DNA from: Gp6-AA45 sp035652075
Lineage (GTDB): Bacteria > Acidobacteriota > Vicinamibacteria > Vicinamibacterales > CAVVIG01
Assembly: GCA_035652075.1 (NCBI GenBank)
Contig: DASREL010000174.1
Span: 1-11,320 of the forward strand
Reading direction: 5' to 3'
DNA length: 11,320 nucleotides
The position numbers and the translations under genes were made by a program. Every line of letters starts with the position of its first letter. Within the stretch, counting starts at the first letter, position 1. Positions 1-5,441 of the stretch are shown piece after piece. The notes under the pieces were generated by a model, which ran no database searches, was not told the origin of the DNA, and was given only the letters and a program-made list of their open reading frames with translations.

Positions 1-239
1 GAGAACAGCAGGTTCGTCCGCGACTCGATGCGCACAGCCGTCGCCGCGATGTCGGCAAAACGGCCCGCGTCGATCGACGATCCGAAGTCGGCGCGCCCGA
101 GCGCCGCCGCCCACTGCTCGTGCGCGCGCCACTTGTAGCCCCGCTCCCAGTCGATGTACGTCTCATCGCGGAACCCCGCAGGGAAGAAGCGGAGGAATTT
201 CCTGCGGCAGCGCTCCGGTCCGGACAGTCGCCGAGGCAC
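1..239 (-). CDS. Conserved hypothetical protein, N-terminal part (runs off the left edge)
   Basis: Reading the minus strand gives an open frame from a GTG at 239 down to base 1, with no stop, so the 3' end lies outside the window. The product has a sensible, protein-like composition: after a basic start it reads FFPAGFRDETYIDWERGYKW, then RAHEQWAAALG, and ends at the edge with AVRIESRTNLLFS. I remember closely similar N-termini (FRDETY..WER.YKW.AH..W, then AVRIE.RTNLLFSFEKM) in unnamed bacterial proteins, but I know no function for them. There is no signal peptide or membrane segment in the visible part. The start is uncertain: the frame stays open upstream of 239 and no clear Shine-Dalgarno is visible. 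It is divergent from the membrane protein at 369, so 240-368 should hold both promoters. Confidence 0.7.
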   Translation of the reverse strand, partial: MPRRLSGPERCRRKFLRFFPAGFRDETYIDWERGYKWRAHEQWAAALGRADFGSSIDAGRFADIAATAVRIESRTNLLF

Positions 240-283
240 GGTGTGGGCGATGCACGACGTCTGCCGCGTTGGTGTGGTCGAGC

Positions 284-289
284 TAGAAT
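284..289 (+). promoter_or_regulatory. Possible -10 element (TAGAAT) ahead of the gene at 369
   Basis: TAGAAT matches five of six positions of the sigma70 -10 consensus and lies in the divergent gap between 239 and 369, about 80 bases before the membrane-protein start. No good -35 box sits 16-18 bases upstream, so this is a weak call. Confidence 0.25.
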
Positions 290-368
290 GGCACCGTCGT
301 GACGTCGGCGCGGATGCGTCATCGGTTTCGCCGGGCATGATCACGCCAAAACAACGCCACCAGCTGTG

Positions 369-776
369 ATGGGAGACTCAACGGCCGACCGGGAGCCGCG
401 ATGGTACGCGCTGGTCGCGATCTTCGTCGTCATCAGTCTGTACTACGCACTGCCTCCCGGATTGACGGTCGGGCCGCGTTGGGTGTTTCCCGCCGCGCTG
501 GGCGTTCTCCTCGTGCCGACCGTCGCATTCCATCGTTCGGGCAATCATCGCCTGGACCGACTGTTTGGATTGGTCACCAACGCCGTGATGACCGCCGAGT
601 TGGTCATCTCTCTGGTTCGCCTCTTGTCGGCGCTGCCATCACGCAGCGAGTCACCGAACGCCTTGCTCGTTTCGGCGGGCACGCTGTGGAGTGCGAACGT
701 GCTCATGATGCTGCAATCAATGGTTTCCCTGACTGTGCTAGCGTTTCTCGCGGCGCGAGCGGTCAACATCCTCTGA
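369..776 (+). CDS. Small multi-pass membrane protein, apparently internally deleted
   Basis: The predicted protein has 135 residues from ATG 369; a GTG directly before it (366) is an alternative start, and no convincing Shine-Dalgarno is present. It has hydrophobic segments at about residues 13-28, 38-54, 68-88 and 110-132. I recognise both ends of an unnamed membrane family: the N-terminal pattern (YYALPPGLTVGPRW, HRSGNHRLDR, LLSALPSRSESPNALL) and the C-terminal pattern (VLMMLQSMVSLTVLAFLAAR, then AVNIL). In the relatives I remember, these ends are separated by roughly 70-80 residues that include another membrane helix and a loop. Here residue 108 (LWS) runs straight into ANVLMMLQS, in frame. 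Proteins of this family are usually a little over 200 residues, so this looks like a shortened allele, possibly non-functional. The family lengths are from memory. Confidence 0.6.
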   Translation: MGDSTADREPRWYALVAIFVVISLYYALPPGLTVGPRWVFPAALGVLLVPTVAFHRSGNHRLDRLFGLVTNAVMTAELVISLVRLLSALPSRSESPNALLVSAGTLWSANVLMMLQSMVSLTVLAFLAARAVNIL

Positions 777-815
777 ACCCTTGCACCGCGCTGTTGGGCG
801 CCATGCTCGTAGATC

Positions 816-854
816 GGCAGCGGCGGCATTGGCGAGGTGCACGCCTTCGCTGCC
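816..854 (+). terminator. Bulged stem-loop downstream of the 369-776 gene
   Basis: GGCAGCG (816-822) pairs with CGCTGCC (848-854), and inside it GGCG (831-834) pairs with CGCC (842-845) around a seven-base loop. An alternative outer pairing is GGCGGCA (822-828) with TGCCGCC (851-857). It begins 39 bases after the stop codon. There is no T tract, so a terminator role is only plausible. Confidence 0.3.
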
Positions 855-1190
855 GCCCTCCGCGACGGTACATAATCGAGTGGCGTTAGGCGCGTCCGGT
901 TCAACGCGGCTTGCGGCCGAAACCTCGACCGCGCCGTGTGACGCGCGGCGCTGGTTCGACCGGCCGAGGCGGTTCAGTTGGCAGACGGCACCTTTGGCAG
1001 ACCCACACGCCGCCACAATTCCGAGCGGGACGCGGTTCGAAGCACGAGCAGCGGACGAGTGTCACAACGCTCGTTGAAGCAAGCCGATTTCCATACCTTC
1101 GCCGTGTGATACCGATCAGATGGCACCTGTCCGTCGAACGGCATGATCATCACGGGCCATCGGCTTTCTGACGATGCAAACAGCAATGTC

Positions 1191-1221
1191 GCAGACGTCT
1201 GCGGGCAGACGCCTGTCTGCC
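1191..1221. repeat. Two adjacent short inverted repeats
   Basis: GCAGACGTCTGC (1191-1202) is a perfect 12-base palindrome. It is followed at once by GGCAGAC (1204-1210), a four-base loop and GTCTGCC (1215-1221), a perfect 7-bp stem. All four arms share the core GCAGAC/GTCTGC, so this is a small cluster of one motif in both orientations, as in an operator or a decayed element end. Function unknown. Confidence 0.4.
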
Positions 1222-1262
1222 ACAAACCGAAATACTGCGACATGCGCGGGTGACGCCGGCCG

Positions 1263-1290
1263 CACACATGACTTTATTTCGTCACGTGTG
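1263..1290. repeat. Imperfect 10-bp inverted repeat upstream of the operon
   Basis: CACACATGAC (1263-1272) and GTCACGTGTG (1281-1290) are inverted copies with one mismatch, separated by eight AT-rich bases. It lies 83 bases before the TTG start of the AI-2E gene, so an operator or leader hairpin for that operon is possible. Its central part (1269-1286) resembles sequences at 4262-4279 and 7018-7035. Confidence 0.35.
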
Positions 1291-1372
1291 TTTCACAAGA
1301 GCGTTGATGATCGCCTGGGTTCCTACGTTTTGCGGACGTTGTGCGGCCGCTTGAGGCGGTATCGGGCTTGCG

Positions 1373-2392
1373 TTGGGCTGCTGTGTGCGCAGCAATATTG
1401 ACTCACCGGACCTGGCCTTCGACACACGTCTCGCACTGACGTGGACCATCTTTCTCGCCGTCGCAGCCGGCGCCGTGTATCTGTGTTTCTCGATCCTTCG
1501 TCCATTCGCAAGCGTGATTGCTTGGTCTGGCGTGCTGGCGATCATCTGTTACCCGCTGCATCAGCGGCTGCAGCGAACGACCGGGCGTGTCGCCCTCAGT
1601 GCGCTGGTCACGAGTCTACTTGCCGTGCTGGCCGGGCTGATTCCGCTGATCGCCGTGACCGCGATCGCCATCGGGCAGGGAATCGCCCTCGCGCGGGCGG
1701 TGCACGGTCGGTTCGGCGTGCAGGAATCGCTGATCACGCACTGGCTCCAGCAGCACATGACGGATTGGGGTGCGCGCGCCGGCCAATACACCGTCTCGTT
1801 CGCCGCCGGAATCGTCGAAGCGCTCGTGTCGTGCGTGTTCATCTTCATCGCGCTATTTCTGCTGTTGCGCGACGGCGAGGATCTCGTGCGATCGATTCCG
1901 GATCTCCTCCCATTCGCGCGCGAGCGCAGCGAGGCTTTGCTGCGCCACATCAAAGATGTCGTGCAGGCCAGCGTGTACGGCGTCGTTGTCGTCGCGGCGC
2001 TGCAAGGCGTCCTCTACGGGGTGATGTTCGGGGTGCTCGGCGTGCCATCTGCCATCTTATGGGGCGTCGTGACCGTGTTCGCCAGCGTCTTTCCGGTCGT
2101 CGGCGCGTTTGCGGTCTGGGGACCAGCGGCGTGCTATCTGGCCGTGACGGGCCATTGGCCACAGGCAATCGTGATGGTGAGCTGGGCGTTCGTCGTCAAC
2201 GCAATCGATCACATCGTGCGGCCGCGGCTCGTTGCCGGCCGCGTTCGCCTCAGCGAGCTCGCGATGTTTTTCGCGCTCCTCGGTGGATTCACCGCGTTTG
2301 GCGGTCTCGGAGTGGTTCTGGGCCCCGTCGCATTCGCGATGGTGGCGGCAATTGCCGAAACACTTCGTGAGCCAGACGTCGTGACGAGGTAA
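1373..2392 (+). CDS. AI-2E family permease (YdiK/PerM-like)
   Basis: A 339-residue polytopic inner-membrane protein. Hydrophobic segments lie at about 22-58 (two close helices), 73-105, 145-166, 198-222, 225-262, 264-280 and 294-330, separated by an amphipathic region at 110-140. This is the AI-2E transporter family (PF01594) arrangement. Family hallmarks visible are the FPVVG motif (240-244), DHIVRPRLV (279-287) and the C-terminal GG-FTAFG-GLG-GP pattern (304-318). Members have been linked to autoinducer-2 export or to ion/proton antiport; the substrate here cannot be read from sequence. The start is uncertain: the frame opens with TTG at 1373, GTG at 1385 would remove four residues, and no strong Shine-Dalgarno decides. 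The next gene begins five bases after this stop, so the two are almost certainly co-transcribed. Confidence 0.88.
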   Translation: MGCCVRSNIDSPDLAFDTRLALTWTIFLAVAAGAVYLCFSILRPFASVIAWSGVLAIICYPLHQRLQRTTGRVALSALVTSLLAVLAGLIPLIAVTAIAIGQGIALARAVHGRFGVQESLITHWLQQHMTDWGARAGQYTVSFAAGIVEALVSCVFIFIALFLLLRDGEDLVRSIPDLLPFARERSEALLRHIKDVVQASVYGVVVVAALQGVLYGVMFGVLGVPSAILWGVVTVFASVFPVVGAFAVWGPAACYLAVTGHWPQAIVMVSWAFVVNAIDHIVRPRLVAGRVRLSELAMFFALLGGFTAFGGLGVVLGPVAFAMVAAIAETLREPDVVTR

Positions 2393-2397
2393 CGGCG

Positions 2398-3480
2398 GTG
2401 CGTGGCTATGTCTCGATGATCGCGGCGGTGTTGAGCGCGGCGATTGCCGCGCGCACGCCACCAATCGCGCTGTTCGAGGCCGTCGGCTTGACGGCGGATC
2501 AACGTGCGGCCGTCGACGCCGGCCGCGCCGTCGCCAAGGTGCTGCCCTGGGGTGGGCCCTCCGAGATTTACATCTTCGGTGCGGTTCACGTGGACGGCTC
2601 GTCTGAAACGTACCTTAGGACAGCACGGAACGTTCGCGGGTTCGCCGGGATGCCGGGCTATCTCGCCGTCGGCGAATTCCACGACGAACCGACGGTCGAC
2701 GACATCAACGCCTTGACCTTCGAATCAGACGACGTGAAAGCGCTCAAGACGTGTCGCGAAGGCGCCTGCGACGTGCAATTGCCGACGACGGCGATGCGAG
2801 CGTTGCGCGAGGCGATTGACTTTTCGAGGCCGGACGCAGTTGCGCAGGCCAGCACGTTGGCGAGGCCCATGGTCGTGCGGCTGCTGCGGTCGTATCAGCA
2901 GGGCGGGAACCAGGCGCTGGGCGAGTACCGCGACAAGCAGAATCCGTCGCGCGTCGGCGAACAGTTCGAAACGCTGATCGCGCGAGCGTCGGCGCTGCCG
3001 GATGTGTTGCCGGAGCTTCGCCGTTATTTGCTCGAGTACCCGCACGTCGCGCTTGCGAATTCGGAGAGCTTCTTCTACTGGGAGAGAGTCGACTTCGGCC
3101 TCAAGCCGACGATCCGGGTCAACCACGCCGTCATCTACCACGGCCGCGCCGCCGGACACGACTTCAGCGCCCTCGCGATCAAGCAACTGTACGCAACGCA
3201 CTACTTCCACACCGCGCTCGACGTGTCGGTGTGCGTCGACGACGAGGCGGGCGGCCGGGCGCGTGGCTTCTACCTGCTGACCCTGAAGGGATCGCAGCAG
3301 GAAGGGCTGACCGGCATGAAAGGCTCGCTGGTGCGGAAGGTCGTCGTGGACAAAACTCGCGGATCGCTCGAGACCGCACTCGGTTCCATCAAGCGACTCG
3401 TGGAACACACTGAGGTGGCGAATGCCGTGCGACCCGAGACTACTCCGGCAGGTCCAGTTCTTCGCGCTATTCGACGATAA
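2398..3480 (+). CDS. Exported protein of unknown function (360 residues)
   Basis: I do not recognise a named family. The N-terminus (a GTG start at 2398, or ATG 2416 six residues later) carries a short hydrophobic stretch at about 7-18, consistent with a signal peptide ending near residue 19. The rest is soluble and mixed alpha/beta. Notable blocks are an early beta segment EIYIFGAVHVDG (56-67), a closely spaced cysteine pair C119-X4-C124 in LKTCREGACDVQLP, a helical middle with QALGEYRDKQNP (172-183), and ESFFYWERVDFGLKPTIRVN (223-242). I recall similar unnamed proteins with this Cys pair and the FYW..EDFG..P motif in acidobacterial genomes. It sits five bases after the permease and overlaps the next gene by 59 bases, so it belongs to the operon. 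If exported, the two cysteines could form a disulfide. Confidence 0.75.
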   Translation: MRGYVSMIAAVLSAAIAARTPPIALFEAVGLTADQRAAVDAGRAVAKVLPWGGPSEIYIFGAVHVDGSSETYLRTARNVRGFAGMPGYLAVGEFHDEPTVDDINALTFESDDVKALKTCREGACDVQLPTTAMRALREAIDFSRPDAVAQASTLARPMVVRLLRSYQQGGNQALGEYRDKQNPSRVGEQFETLIARASALPDVLPELRRYLLEYPHVALANSESFFYWERVDFGLKPTIRVNHAVIYHGRAAGHDFSALAIKQLYATHYFHTALDVSVCVDDEAGGRARGFYLLTLKGSQQEGLTGMKGSLVRKVVVDKTRGSLETALGSIKRLVEHTEVANAVRPETTPAGPVLRAIRR

Positions 3481-4264
3481 CGAGCTCGCGGTGCTCGCAT
3501 CCCGCGTCGAGCCCCGGACGTTTGCGCCCCGGCAGCGGATCTACCAGATCGGCGACGCCGGCGGCACGGCGTACGTGCTGCTCTCGGGCCGCGTTCGGGT
3601 CACGACCATCGACGAGGATCATCAGGACGTCCTCTTCGACGAGCCCGCGAGCGGTGACTTCTTCGGCTTCGCGTCGTTGCTCGACGAGGCGCCGCACGAG
3701 ACGACGGCGATGGCCGTCGAGGAGAGCCGGTGCCTCGAAGTCAGCCGCGACCACATTGCGTCGCTCGTGGAGCAAAAGCCTCACGCGGCGATTGACATGA
3801 TGACCGTGCTCGGACGGCGGCTGCACGCCGCGCAGACGTTGATCCGCGGCCGCGTCGCCCGCAACCCGAGCGCGTTGATCGAAGCGGAAGCGACGGTGGG
3901 CGAGCGTGTGGCCGACGTGGTCGCCAGGTTCGGTGGTTCCTGGACGTTCATCATCGTCACGCTGGCATCGCTGATCGTCTACTGTGCGATGAACGTGCGG
4001 CTCGGCAAGGACGCGTGGGATCCGTATCCGTTTATTTTGCTGAACCTGATTCTGTCGATGCTCGCCGCGATTCAGGCGCCGGTCATCATGATGAGCCAGA
4101 ACCGTGAGGCCAAGAAGGACCGCCTGCGCGGCGAGCTCGATTTCGACGTGAATCGTCGCGCCGCGGCCGACATTCAAGGCGTCGCGGCGAAGTTGAACCT
4201 GATGATGGACAAGGTCGACGACGTCGCCCTCAGGTCTGACGTGCGACGCCGCAGCGACGCGTGA
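3422..4264 (+). CDS. Cyclic-nucleotide-binding-fold/DUF1003 membrane protein
   Basis: 280 residues with two parts. Residues about 13-125 form a CRP-type cyclic-nucleotide-binding beta-roll (FFALFDDNELAVLASRVE, then a glycine-rich turn GDAGGTAYVLLSGRVRV). Residues about 158-253 are DUF1003 (PF06210): ERVADVVARFGGSWTF, membrane helices at about 172-190 and 203-223, and the diagnostic QAPVIMMSQNREAKKDR followed by LDFDVN. A membrane-bound sensor role is plausible but unproven. The phosphate-binding cassette is atypical: where CRP-like proteins have G-E-(L/I) and a later P-R-x-A, this has GDFFGFASLL and APHETTAMA, so cAMP binding in the usual way is doubtful. GAGG at 3412-3415 supports the ATG at 3422 despite the 59-base overlap with the preceding gene, and family N-termini I remember begin at the same place. 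Confidence 0.9.
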   Translation: MPCDPRLLRQVQFFALFDDNELAVLASRVEPRTFAPRQRIYQIGDAGGTAYVLLSGRVRVTTIDEDHQDVLFDEPASGDFFGFASLLDEAPHETTAMAVEESRCLEVSRDHIASLVEQKPHAAIDMMTVLGRRLHAAQTLIRGRVARNPSALIEAEATVGERVADVVARFGGSWTFIIVTLASLIVYCAMNVRLGKDAWDPYPFILLNLILSMLAAIQAPVIMMSQNREAKKDRLRGELDFDVNRRAAADIQGVAAKLNLMMDKVDDVALRSDVRRRSDA

Positions 4265-4356
4265 CTTCATTTCGCCACGCCGCGGCGGCGAAACGCGGCG
4301 ATTGCCGGCATTTGGCCGGGCACCCTTCTTGCCCTTCACTTGTCCGGAGCGCGCAC

Positions 4357-4878
4357 ATGCTGCGCATCGAGATCGAGCAACTAGCAAACGGCGTTCGAAT
4401 GGACCTGCACGGCACCCTCGGCGGCGAATGGGTGCCGCTGGTGGAGCAGCACTGGCGGTCGATTGTGGACGGCATCGAGCCGGCGCCCACGGTGACCATC
4501 GGGCTGTCCGATGTCGACTTCATCGACGGCAGCGGCGCGCGGTTGCTGCGGCGCATGGCCGAAGAGGGAGCCGAGTTCGTCGTGGCCGGTTGCATGAATC
4601 GATATGTCGTGGACACGCTACGACCGCATGTGGGCGCACGCAAAGGAGAAGGAACGATGGCGACGTATGAAGATCGGATTGCCGCAAAGATTCACGAGGT
4701 CAACGAGCAGATCGATCGGTTCGACGCGATCGCGAAGTCGAAGCGCACGCAGGCGGAGACGGCCGCGATCGAAGGGCTGAAAACCGCGAAGGCCGGCCTC
4801 GACTCGGCGCTCGTCAAGGTGGAGAAGGCGCTCGAGGACTTCCGGCAGAAATACACGACCACGGCGGCAAAGGAGTAG
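4357..4878 (+). CDS. STAS-domain protein fused to a charged helical tail
   Basis: From ATG 4357 (CGGAG at 4345-4349 is a fair Shine-Dalgarno) the product has 173 residues. Residues 1-92 are a STAS fold (SpoIIAA/anti-sigma-factor-antagonist type): LRIEIEQLANGVRMDLHG, LGGEWVPLVEQHW, then SDVDFIDGSGARLLRRM, where the DGSG serine (S59) is in the position phosphorylated in SpoIIAA-type proteins. Residues 101-173 (MATYEDRIAAKIHEVNEQID onward) are a different, Lys/Glu/Ala-rich, heptad-like helical segment ending KYTTTAAKE. The linker ARKGEGT is encoded by a perfect AAAGGAG Shine-Dalgarno, suggesting two genes joined by loss of a stop codon. The frame is also open back to GTG 4261, but those 32 residues look non-coding. 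The next gene starts four bases after the stop. Confidence 0.8.
   Translation: MLRIEIEQLANGVRMDLHGTLGGEWVPLVEQHWRSIVDGIEPAPTVTIGLSDVDFIDGSGARLLRRMAEEGAEFVVAGCMNRYVVDTLRPHVGARKGEGTMATYEDRIAAKIHEVNEQIDRFDAIAKSKRTQAETAAIEGLKTAKAGLDSALVKVEKALEDFRQKYTTTAAKE
4642..4648 (+). promoter_or_regulatory. Shine-Dalgarno (AAAGGAG) inside the STAS frame
   Basis: AAAGGAG lies eight bases before ATG 4657, ideal spacing, although it is in the middle of an open frame. The same AAAGGAG also precedes the HdeD-like gene (4869-4875). It implies that translation starts, or once started, at 4657. Confidence 0.65.
4657..4878 (+). CDS. Possible separately translated 73-residue coiled-coil protein (C-terminal part of the STAS fusion)
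   Basis: An alternative product in the same frame as the STAS protein. ATG 4657, with the ideal AAAGGAG eight bases upstream, would give 73 residues starting MATYEDRIAAKIHEVNEQID. It would be highly charged and helical with no membrane segment or cysteine, like many small cytoplasmic coiled-coil proteins. Hydrophobic residues recur every three to four positions, consistent with a short coiled coil. Because no stop separates it from the STAS domain, the cell could make both the 173-residue fusion and this short form. I cannot name a family for it. Alternatively the Shine-Dalgarno is a fossil and only the fusion is made. Confidence 0.45.
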   Translation: MATYEDRIAAKIHEVNEQIDRFDAIAKSKRTQAETAAIEGLKTAKAGLDSALVKVEKALEDFRQKYTTTAAKE

Positions 4879-4882
4879 TGAC

Positions 4883-5434
4883 ATGGCGACACCGACAAGC
4901 GTTACCGACAACGTTCGCCACGCGGCGACGTGGTCGATCGTGCTCAGCATCCTCATGATGCTCACCGGCGTCGTGGCGCTGTTCGCGCCGGCGATCACCG
5001 GTGTGACGGTCACGCTGATCTTCGGCTGGTTGCTGATCGTCAGCGGCGCGCTGCACATCGGCTACGCGTGGCGCGCGTCCGGCGCGAGCGCGATCCTCTT
5101 GGAAATCCTGACAGCGATGGTGTACGCCGGCGCGGGGTTCTATCTGATCACGCGGCCGGTCCTCGGCCTCGAAGCCCTGACGATCGCGCTCGTGGTCTAC
5201 CTGGTGCTCGAGAGCGCGCTCGAGTTCGTGCTCGCGTTCGTGCTGCGGCCGCTGGCAGGAAGCGGATGGCTGATGGGTGACGGGATCATCACGTTGCTGT
5301 TGGCCGTTTTCATCGGCAGCGGATTCCCGGCGAGCTCGGTGTGGGCGATCGGCACGCTGGTGGCGATCAGCATGTTCTTCAGCGGACTGACGCGGCTGAT
5401 GCTGTCGACGGCTGTCCGGCGTCTCGTCGCGTGA
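4883..5434 (+). CDS. HdeD-like membrane protein (DUF308)
   Basis: 183 residues with six hydrophobic segments (about 14-35, 38-60, 68-86, 94-122, 127-146, 150-171), the usual HdeD/DUF308 (PF03729) three-hairpin arrangement. Typical blocks are the early LMMLTGVVALFAPAITGVTV, GWLLIVSGALHIGYAWRA and, late, FSGLTRLMLSTAVR. HdeD in Escherichia coli is an acid-stress inner-membrane protein; biochemical activity is unknown. ATG 4883 is preceded by AAAGGAG (4869-4875) and starts four bases after the STAS stop, so it is the last gene of the 1373-5434 operon. The C-terminus converges on the sigma54 activator with only seven bases between the two stop codons. Length is normal for the family. Confidence 0.9.
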   Translation: MATPTSVTDNVRHAATWSIVLSILMMLTGVVALFAPAITGVTVTLIFGWLLIVSGALHIGYAWRASGASAILLEILTAMVYAGAGFYLITRPVLGLEALTIALVVYLVLESALEFVLAFVLRPLAGSGWLMGDGIITLLLAVFIGSGFPASSVWAIGTLVAISMFFSGLTRLMLSTAVRRLVA

Positions 5435-5441
5435 TGCGGCG

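Larger units (their letters stand above)
777..1372. other. Long gene-free stretch
   Basis: About 600 bases between the shortened membrane protein and the AI-2E permease. Open frames exist on both strands, but none gives a recognisable or well-composed protein, and base composition is slightly less GC-rich near 1080-1300. It contains a bulged stem-loop at 816-854, two adjacent small inverted repeats at 1191-1221 and a larger imperfect hairpin at 1263-1290. I see no tRNA, CRISPR or IS end here. It could hold the promoter and leader of the 1373-5434 operon together with decayed sequence. Confidence 0.5.

Noticed and set aside
871..876. CATAAT as a -10 element
   Set aside because: No -35 partner and no gene downstream for 500 bases.
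891..915. GGTTCAA resembling a tRNA T-loop
   Set aside because: The flanking bases do not form the T-stem and no acceptor or anticodon arm can be built around it.
974..1267. 97-residue minus-strand frame in the gene-free stretch
   Set aside because: No family resemblance, odd composition and no Shine-Dalgarno; not enough to call a gene.
1441..2370. 309-residue plus-strand frame inside the AI-2E gene
   Set aside because: Arg/Ala-rich out-of-frame reading; the AI-2E frame carries all the family motifs.
2725..3408. 227-residue minus-strand open frame
   Set aside because: Antisense to the 360-residue exported protein, whose own frame has a signal peptide, operon spacing and sensible composition.
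4261..4356. GTG 4261 as the STAS start (32 extra residues)
   Set aside because: The added residues do not resemble a STAS N-terminus, while ATG 4357 has a Shine-Dalgarno and begins exactly at the domain's first strand.
3467..4387. 306-residue minus-strand open frame
   Set aside because: Antisense to the well-supported cNMP/DUF1003 gene, with composition typical of a shadow frame (Arg/His-rich) and no domain pattern.
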